From: Eucommia ulmoides | Lineage: Eukaryota; Streptophyta; Magnoliopsida; Garryales; Eucommiaceae | Direction: 5' to 3' | Assembly: GCA_016647705.1 (NCBI GenBank) | Contig: CM028340.1 | Location: forward strand, 10,555,001-10,619,000 | Length of the DNA stretch: 64,000 nucleotides | Shown: piece by piece, positions 56,540 through 64,000 of the stretch | How the letters are laid out: each line of letters starts with the position of its first letter | Position numbering within the stretch: the stretch's first letter is position 1 | The notes under the pieces: model-generated | Database searches by the model: none | Seen by the model: the letters and a program-made list of their open reading frames with translations, nothing else | What the model was told of the DNA's origin: nothing | Position numbers and translations under genes: made by a program

Positions 56540-58358
56540 ATTTTCTTATCATCTTGATAAATGTGCAGAGTGGGAAATACATCCTCCCAAAAATATGTTA
56601 CCCATCCTATTTACGTCTTCCTCTCTCTCTCTAAAAACTACATCTTTCAAAAAATATGTTCTTCATCTTTCCTCCTCTTTCTCTTAATCTTTTTCTCTCT
56701 CTCTATCCTCTGTATCCACCATCCCTCTTCAGGCATGCAACTGTGGCCAACCGGCGACGACAAACGGCTTACGGCAACGGCGAAAGCGAAAAACAAAAGG
56801 CAACGGCGAACGGCACGACGACGGGCGGACGACATGGTGATGACAGACAGTGGGTAGCGATGGCGGACGGCGAAACAATGACGATGGATATGTTTTGCGA
56901 AAATGGAATATGGAATTAGGCGAGTGAAAATTGAATGAGGGGTATTTTGATCAGGAAATATGAAAGGATTTCTTGGTGCAAAAAAGAGTCATAGGGTTTG
57001 ATCGGTAGATGGAAACGTGAAATAGGAGCTAGCGGTACGTACCCCTTTTTTGGAACATATGTATTGTATCATGGACATTTTGGATTTTGTACAACAATTA
57101 ATGAGTTTGTTTGAAAATAATTTATTTTGCTTATAAAAAAAATTCATGACCTATTTGCTAGATTAAACTATTTTATAACTATGACCGTAACATAAAATAT
57201 GTAATTTAACTGACCTTGGGTGAAATTATAATTTTTGAAAATCTAATTTAGCCATCATAGAGATTGGCCACAATTTTGGAATTTAATTTAATCAACCTCG
57301 GGTTAAATTATAATTTTTCAAGACTAATTTAGACATCCTAGAAGATAGTAAAATTTAAACACTTAATTTAACCAATTTGAGGTTGAATTGTAATGTTGAA
57401 AACGTAGTTTGACTAATTTGAGGTAAAATCAATTTATTGAAAAAAAAAACAAAAAAAAAACTAACTAATTTAGGAAACTTAGGATTGAATTAAGAAATTA
57501 AAACTAACTTTCAATAATTTCACCAAATTTGAAATTTGATACCAATTGTTCGTCTGTTTTTTTCTTTCTAATGGTTCATTGGCTTTTTTCTTTTTCATTT
57601 TTTTTTCGGTACAAGTTTATTGATTTCCCATATAAGAGAACCGATACATATCGAGGTTACTACATTTTACCCAAAAATAAATTGCATAACAGAGTTTACA
57701 ATTAACCAAATATATAGAAAGGGAAAAAAAAAATAGGTGTTTGTTATTTCATTTTCAAACGACTCGACCCTAATTACTTTGATATATAACAAAAATACAT
57801 TTAAACACAAAGAAAAACAAAATCACATATATAATTGTGTGGGCCGAAAATTATCATATGAGAAAACAAATTTTTTTTGCTCTAATATTAAGTAAACAAG
57901 GGCTCTCCAACGTCACTCTTCTTACTTATCATGATTTTCTTTCTCTGTTTATGGGCTTTAAATGATATTCGTAATTTTTATTATAATATAGAAAAATTAT
58001 CAATATTCCTTTTGCTGACATTAAATAATCTTCAAATTTATATTATATTGTAACAAATTAAAGAATAAATATAAGCGATTCGCGGATCTAAACTAATAAT
58101 TAAAGAATGGAGAAGGGAGTGAGGGAAGAAGGTTAACAAAGCAGTCCAGACGTGAGTCTTAGACCTACTCCACCCTAAAAAATAATTTTTTTGATTGAGT
58201 GAGTTTTTCTCAATATGTCCCAATTTAAATAATACCCCCACATAATCGTTTTAGAGTGAATTGTGCCCTGGTGACTCATAGTTTAATCTTGCATTATGTA
58301 TAGAACCTTTTAAGTTAAAAAAAATAGTTTTTATCTAATTATATATTTAACTACTTTG

Positions 58359-58429
<71 letters not shown>

Positions 58430-59330
58430 GTTGAAACTGAGTTTATGAGATTGAAGTAGAAAAATATTTAAAGAGGACACTCCAAATATTTCTTGTTACA
58501 AATATCGTGATTTTAGGAATTATATTAAACAAGCATTAAATTAGGTATAATATTATTGATTAATTTTGCGCATAACAGGATATTATTTAGTCTCGGACTT
58601 TATTGATTTGGTGCATGGTTGTGTGATTTAAAAACAATTTTTCTTTTTATTAATTTAGGGTTTTTAATGTCATGTTTTTAACACTTTACTTGTAGATTGA
58701 ATTATTTTCTCTTTTAAAACATTTATTGGAATAGTTGTCGACTGATTTATTTTTCGAATGTATTATTTAGTTGGTAGAACTAGAAGTGAATCTTAATTTC
58801 TTTTGAAAGTATCGTCAAAAAATTCTTCAAGAAAAATTGAAAAAAATATTTTTTCTATTGTTATTTTGTGTCCTTTCTCGACTAATTTTTTGACTTTGCC
58901 GCTTTGTCACTTCGTAGCTCAAATTTTACCCTTATCTATACACATGCATATGCATAAAAGAAAACACAGGACAAAACACACACTTTTATATTCCTATTAG
59001 GGGTGCTGACCGAACAGTCTTAAAAAGCGCAAGAAACTACCAATTAAACTTTCTCACATTTTCTTGCACCGCCTGATCCTTTTGCCATTTTAGTGACGAG
59101 AATGGCCCTCCTGCTGCGCCTCACGCTGAACATCCCTGAAATCTCGCTTAACCTCCCCTGTTTTTCGAGGATCTAAATATGGTAACGATTTCAATATATG
59201 GCGGACACTCTGTATTGTTTTTATCTCATATTTCCATATGAAAAAACATAAAAATTGAAACACTAAATTATGTGCGTTTAATTCTCTTCAAAATGAGGTG
59301 TTAATCGCATTTTTTAGAGATATTTTACTT
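56336..59330. other. AT-rich intergenic DNA
   Basis: Contains (CA)n at 56508-56536, a pyrimidine-rich then CGG-rich patch (56600-56880) with low-complexity frames on both strands, weakly repeated 'aatttaac.aa..tgaggt.aaattataat' segments at 57190-57440, and a TA microsatellite. No supported gene. Confidence 0.5.
58360..58425. repeat. (TA)n microsatellite
   Basis: An uninterrupted dinucleotide run of ~66 bp. Confidence 0.95.
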
Positions 59331-59340
59331 GATGTAACTG

Positions 59341-59701
59341 ATGTTACATGTAACATTGAAAAAGATCAGTGTAAAAAATTCATGCCATCAATTTTATAAT
59401 AATGTTACATGTAAAATCTATTCACACGTTGCATACATATCCATGGTGTGCAAAAAAATAATGTTATATATAACATTACTGAGTATGTGTCCATTTCCAT
59501 GATTTCATTCATGTTACATGTAACATTTGCACCTTGTGTCCATGCCAATAATTCCATATCCAGGGTTTGTGGAATTATAAAATGTTACATGTAACATTCA
59601 CGTAAACATTACTGAATATGTGTGTCCATGACAATGATACATATAACATACTTTTTGAAAGTGAGAATGTGATTGTATCTAGAAAATGTTGCATGTGACA
59701 T
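59341..59701. repeat. cluster of the 16-bp palindrome ATGTTACATGTAACAT downstream of the gene
   Basis: Perfect copies at 59341-59356, 59511-59526 and 59582-59597. A variant that is itself palindromic (ATGTTATATATAACAT) lies at 59461-59476 and a near copy at 59686-59701. Between them 'tgtgtccat' words recur. The gene on the minus strand ends 270 bp to the right. Confidence 0.9.
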
Positions 59702-59974
59702 TCAATTGTTAGTTCTTAAATTTGTCAATTTTTTCAAGTTTGTGTCTTTGAGATGCTACCCAAACGTTGCAAAGAAATGTCAACCCACCAAAATAATAGT
59801 TCGTGCATCCAAAAATAGTTGTGTTGCATTTTACACAACACAAACAACCATACCAAGTATACCTTTCATACAAAATGAAATCTAGCTACGTATGATGTTT
59901 ACACCAAGCAAAGACAAATTAAAAAGCAATTTGTTCTAATATAGACACATCAAAACTCTGATTTTCCAGTTGTT

Positions 59975-62900
59975 CTATTCTTCTTCAACACGACGTGTTT
60001 CATTATTTTTTCTTGATTGGAAGTCATCTAAAGTCCAAGATCTGGGTGGATCATTGAGGAATTCGTGCACGAGTGCTGCTCTTTCTCTTCTAAAATCTTC
60101 AATGCCATAATTAACGTTGATTTGTACGCTATTGAATATGCTCTTCATGACATGGATTATAGCAACACTGCAATCAACGCTGCAAAATATAATATGTTAA
60201 GAGAATTCATCAATAATTGGTTGTGTTGGGGTAGCATAATTAATTAGCAATAAATGAAGTGTAGTTACACAAATGATCCCTGATCTGGCACATTATTGGA
60301 GTTTGAAATTTTAGCATCCAACAACTGATATTCACTGGCTTCCTTTAACAATAATGGATCAACATAACGAACCTATATTTGAACATGGAAAAAAATGGTA
60401 AAGATTATTCATTCAACATTGCATTGGCAAAAAACGCTTCAAAACTATGTATTGAAACTCACAAGTCTTTTTGCATTCTCGTAAAATCTATCAACATCTT
60501 CGGGACGTCGGAGGTTGATCGAATTGTAGTGTGTCCACTTATGCTCCTGCTTATAACAAATAAGTAGTGTCCAATGTCCCGTTGATGATATCAATCCTAC
60601 AGTATTTATTGGGAAATGCACGAATATATAGTTGTCGGAAAATGCTTCTATAATTTTTGGGTTAAGATTGTCAGCCAATACTTTCTTGTCCCCCTGTGTA
60701 ATCCAAAACTGTATATTTTGTAAAACATTTCAAAAACATAGTAACACGCAATGTGTGCATGCAAATCCAACAAAAAACATAAAAACACGCTAAAAAATGT
60801 AACAGTTTGATTACCCAGCAACAACTATTGATGAAATATGACTGATTTGACAAATCATGACTAATCCCTTTTAAATCACTTGCAACCCTTGCTTTATCAA
60901 AAGACATCATCTCCATACATCCGTTGATGACCTAAAAAATGTTTAATTAATCACCTACATAATGTTATAATCATCTGCATATTTCTAAATAAACACAAAA
61001 AGTGTAAGTAACATGACAATCGTGTTGCATGTTATATGTAACATACATTTTCAGGCTTTCTTATGTTACATGTAACATTGCAAAAAACATTGCGGGATGT
61101 AAGTAAACTATCAAATGTTACATGTAACATCACATATGAAATGTTACATGTAACATTTTGCCTGTTATAACAAAAAGTGACTCACAATATTTGAGAGATG
61201 AGTCTCCCACAGCAATCCGATCAAATCAAGAATGGATACTTGAGTGAACACCCATTCAGCTCCCCAGACAAATGCTCTTCAATCAAATGAAAAAAGAAAA
61301 ACAAAAATGATGTACATCTCATGTGCGTCGTTCCAAATAACATATTTGACACTTAAACTTACCCACGTCCAGCCTCCCATAAAATTAGATTGAGTTTGTC
61401 CCAGTCATCGTCTGTAATCATTCTTGCAACGACACTGTTACGTGGAGGCAATTCTTGAGGTTCATCGTCGTTGTGGGCCAATGTACTTTGCTCATTGCTC
61501 TTGATCACATCATCCATTCCTTGGTTATTAGCGATTAGTACATCATATTTTTTCTTCAATCGTCGTGTTTTATTGACAGGTACATCGTATTTGTGGATTG
61601 AGTCATCATCAGTCTTCCGTGTCCTGACGCGACTCTTGATGTTTTTTACAAGCGATGTTGGTGTCTTGGTTTCAGCCTTTGTATGCGTACTGTGCCTAAG
61701 CTTCAATTTTGCTGGAATTGACGTCCTTAGTGGTGAATTGTGGGCAACAATGATTGATGCATGACTGGAAATAACGTTATCTCTGTCTTCAAGCTCATAC
61801 TGGTAAAACTCTGTCATACCAGTCATTTTTTCATTATATTCCCTCTCTTTCTCTATTGACTGCGTTACAGAATGCACAACAGCTTCTTCAAGCTTTTCCA
61901 CCATCCTCTCCTGTTGCATAACATTGTGAACTTCGGTTTCTACTAATTTATGGTCTATTTCTTTTTCTCTTCCATCAACCTCTCTATCTATGCCTGCAAT
62001 TGGTGTTTCTTATGACCAATCCGGTCTATCTCACCTTCCAGATGTTGAATCTCTTTTGTCATTCTTCTCTTCAGCTTCTTGCGCTTCGCCCTCACCTTAC
62101 CAACCTTTCGTAATAGTTCTGATTACTTTCAACAAGCTCTGTTAAATTTTGTGAACCTCCACAAAATTTAACAATGTCCTCATCAAATGGATGCGATATT
62201 AACAAATCAAAGGACATCACATCATCAGCAACAAACACCTTTTCTTTTCTCTTAATCTTAGCATTTGAATTGAAGGAACTGGTGTCTATGTCACCGTGCA
62301 TTGGTAGTAAGACACCTGCCTTGGGCTCCGACACTAACTCTGAAGTTAGTCCCCGAATAACCTAAACTCATCAATAAAAATGTGCAAAAATACACTAAAA
62401 CGACCCCCCCTTCGATTGTGTTACATGTAACATTTTTATACCTGATTTTTAAATGTAACACAAATTGTGTTACATTTAACAAATTTCTTTTTCGTTAAAA
62501 TCATCATACCAATTTGTATTACATTCAACATTCTTTTTTGTACATCAACAAAAGAAAAACCCACCTGATATGTAGTTAAATTGTGCAATCCAGGGTCAGT
62601 TGACATCGATGTCGTCATGTCCCGTTTCAGAAAACTAGGGAAAAAAAACACACCTGATCAATAGTTAAATTCTGCAAATCTAATCCGGAAGCAACCGATG
62701 TCAACGTCATCATATCTCATTTTACAAAATGAAGGACTGCAACCATTCTTAATGTCATTGGCAGGACCTACCTTGAGTGTTCGCACAACCAAAAATGAAA
62801 AAAAGAAAAAGAAAGAAAAAGAAAGAGTAAATACATTTTGTAGAAAAGTTTGTATATTATACACAATTACAACAAAAAATTAGTGCAATTATTATTACCT

Positions 62901-63778
62901 ACAAAGCAATGACATTGCCAATTACAGAGCTCGGTCTCTGATACCTAGATTCGATTGATGACATCAAATTTGAATGAATGGCATCAACCCATTTGTAAGT
63001 TTTCATAACGTCAAAATCCTCGACAACGTTTAGGCCTGATACTCGAACATACTGCCCCTTATTACTGAGGAAGCATGTTGTCAACAAAAGAAGACACAGT
63101 AGTCGAACAACATCCTTCACATTTTCTTTGTCTTTGCGTCTAATGGCAGCACGTAACATGGTCTTTAACTGTACAACACTTTCCTTGTTCGTGTTCAAAC
63201 CTTGTCGTGCTAGGAATACACAATCTTCTTTCTTTGCGTACCTACCGGGCAGTTGTACCACACCGTGTGGCAACCCAAAAATAAGTTGCACATCATTTCT
63301 TGTGAACTCTACGAACCATGGCCCCAGTTTGAATGTTTTTTTCTCCGGATGATAGCACTGGATAATATTCACTATCAGACTGTCGATGCGATGAGAGAAA
63401 ATCTTGTCATCTTGATCATTCATCAGTGCTTTCATGGTGTTCCAGAATGGGGTGCGACGTAAATAAAATATATGTTCATCACGTAGGTGTAAATCCTGGA
63501 TGACTGATGAGACCTGTGAAAGGTTACATCGATATTTGATTGGTCCTGATGGAGCTTGGCTTGTTGTGGCTACTACCACTTTGCTTGTTGACGTTGTTGG
63601 CACATCTGGAACATGTTTCCCTAAAATGGAAGACACATAAATAAATAGATACTAAAATGTTCCAATTTCTAAAAATAAAGCAAAAAAAAAAACTGTGTAA
63701 AATGATTTTTTTTACCATCCTCAATGTCAGCTTCTCTTATTGGCGTTTCATGTGCATCAACGACCGGTAATGTGTCAT
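59975..63778 (-). CDS. Ulp1/C48-like cysteine protease with plant-mobile-domain-like N-terminus; 5' end outside the window
   Basis: Proposed exons, minus strand: 63778-63716, 63620-62903, an uncertain one or two near 62717-62561, 62361-62101, 61979-61363, 61276-61186, 60931-60815, 60708-60463, 60372-60269, 60179-59975. From 61979 on, all joins are in phase with GT/AG borders and no stop; the gene ends RRVEEE. The 240-residue exon (IFYLRRTPFWNTMK, PWFVEFTRNDVQLIFGLP) resembles the mobile-domain/DUF1985-type proteins linked to Ulp1 in plants. The middle is basic and coiled (EKLEEAVVHSV). The protease part shows ISSTGHWTLLICY (His), WTHYNSI (Asn where Asp is usual), VPDQG (Gln) and, across a splice, VVDCSVAIIHVMK (Cys). 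It would process SUMO-like conjugates if active. Such genes are often spread by plant transposons, so it may be element-borne. Confidence 0.75.
61063..61156. repeat. three ATGTTACATGTAACAT palindromes inside an intron
   Basis: Perfect copies at 61063-61078, 61115-61130 and 61141-61156, in the intron between exons 61276-61186 and 60931-60815. A one-mismatch copy lies at 62418-62433, in an upstream intron. Confidence 0.9.
62561..62717 (-). repeat. duplicated exon-like segment in the protease gene
   Basis: Segments 62651-62717 and 62561-62621 match. On the minus strand they read MMTLTSVASGLDLQNLTIDQ and MTTSMSTDPGLHNLTTYQ, each ending CAG just before a GTGTG or GTGGG donor-like sequence. They look like tandemly duplicated small exons, used together or as alternatives. 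Confidence 0.55.
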
Positions 63779-64000
63779 CTGCGCAATGTATATTAATGCA
63801 TAAAGCCCCATGAAAAAAAAATAGATTTCGTGCATTGTAATTCTCTTTCCAATAACAAATAATCAAACTTTTTGTATACAAAAACAAGAATAGCTGAAAA
63901 TGTTACATGTAACATCTGTGAACAAATTTTGAAACATCGACAAAAATGAGAGTACATTAATGTTACATTTCATGTATTGATGTTACATTTCCAACAACCG
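63779..64000. other. probable intron of the protease gene, window edge
   Basis: Upstream of the acceptor GCGCAG (63784-63779). Contains a perfect ATGTTACATGTAACAT at 63900-63915 and two 'tgttacattt' words beyond it. The first exon(s) of the gene must lie to the right of the window. Confidence 0.5.

Noticed and set aside
56561..56919. Overlapping frames of 62-98 codons on both strands
   Set aside because: Pyrimidine-rich then CGG-rich low-complexity DNA; frames mirror one another on opposite strands and have no features.
1..64000. tRNA, rRNA or organelle-derived segments
   Set aside because: None recognised by eye; tRNA-like sequence appears only as primer-site complements (21185 and 43467). 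A covariance-model scan would be decisive.

Overview
This is a eukaryotic window, almost certainly from a flowering plant and probably a eudicot. It is AT-rich, has no bacterial-type gene layout, and is dominated by plant transposable elements: Ty3/gypsy Tat and Athila, Ty1/copia SIRE and Tork, Mutator-like and hAT-like DNA elements, and microsatellites. I see no rRNA, tRNA or CRISPR. The only gene that looks intact is a multi-exon gene on the minus strand at the right edge (59975 to beyond 63778).

Layout. 1-12839 is intergenic plant DNA with non-autonomous DNA elements: a SIRE LTR tail (1-246), Mutator-type foldback MITEs (775-1230, 9743-10005, 10706-11007), a large inverted repeat (1719-2682), and two hAT-like elements (4266-5157; 5615-7398 with a perfect 8-bp duplication). 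A Mutator-like, Pack-MULE-like element starts at 11829 and ends at 51343. It is split by one Tat-lineage gypsy element lying between two ATATC duplications (12840-12844 and 50042-50046).

The Tat element is read on the minus strand and now spans 12845-50041 because other elements landed in it: (1) a three-LTR Athila composite, 19469-32219, inside the RNase H/pol frame; (2) a deleted SIRE copia element, 33350-37960, itself carrying a 1.06-kb terminal-inverted-repeat element; (3) an Athila solo LTR, 39130-40826, in gag; (4) a non-autonomous Athila-like element, 42330-49654, in the Tat 5' LTR, carrying a SIRE solo LTR (47497-49628) in its own 3' LTR. Five of the insertions have recognisable target duplications, and Tat protein reading resumes across two of the junctions. 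Next to its 3' LTR, Tat carries a decayed antisense gene on the plus strand with its own TATA box and three candidate introns.

To the right, 52570-54480 is a broken Tork-type copia fragment, and 54600-56335 is a degenerate array built on a TTACATTCAACACGCA motif. At 59975-63778 lies a gene combining a plant-mobile-domain-like N-terminal part, a charged coiled-coil middle and a Ulp1/C48 cysteine-protease C-terminus. Its last five exons join in phase without a stop. The 16-bp palindrome ATGTTACATGTAACAT recurs in its introns and downstream flank.

The retroelement coding regions are mostly dead: many stops and catalytic losses fit C-to-T/G-to-A change at methylated cytosines. The Athila pol at 24565-26437 keeps its visible catalytic residues and has two stops. 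All family assignments are by eye; no database search was run.
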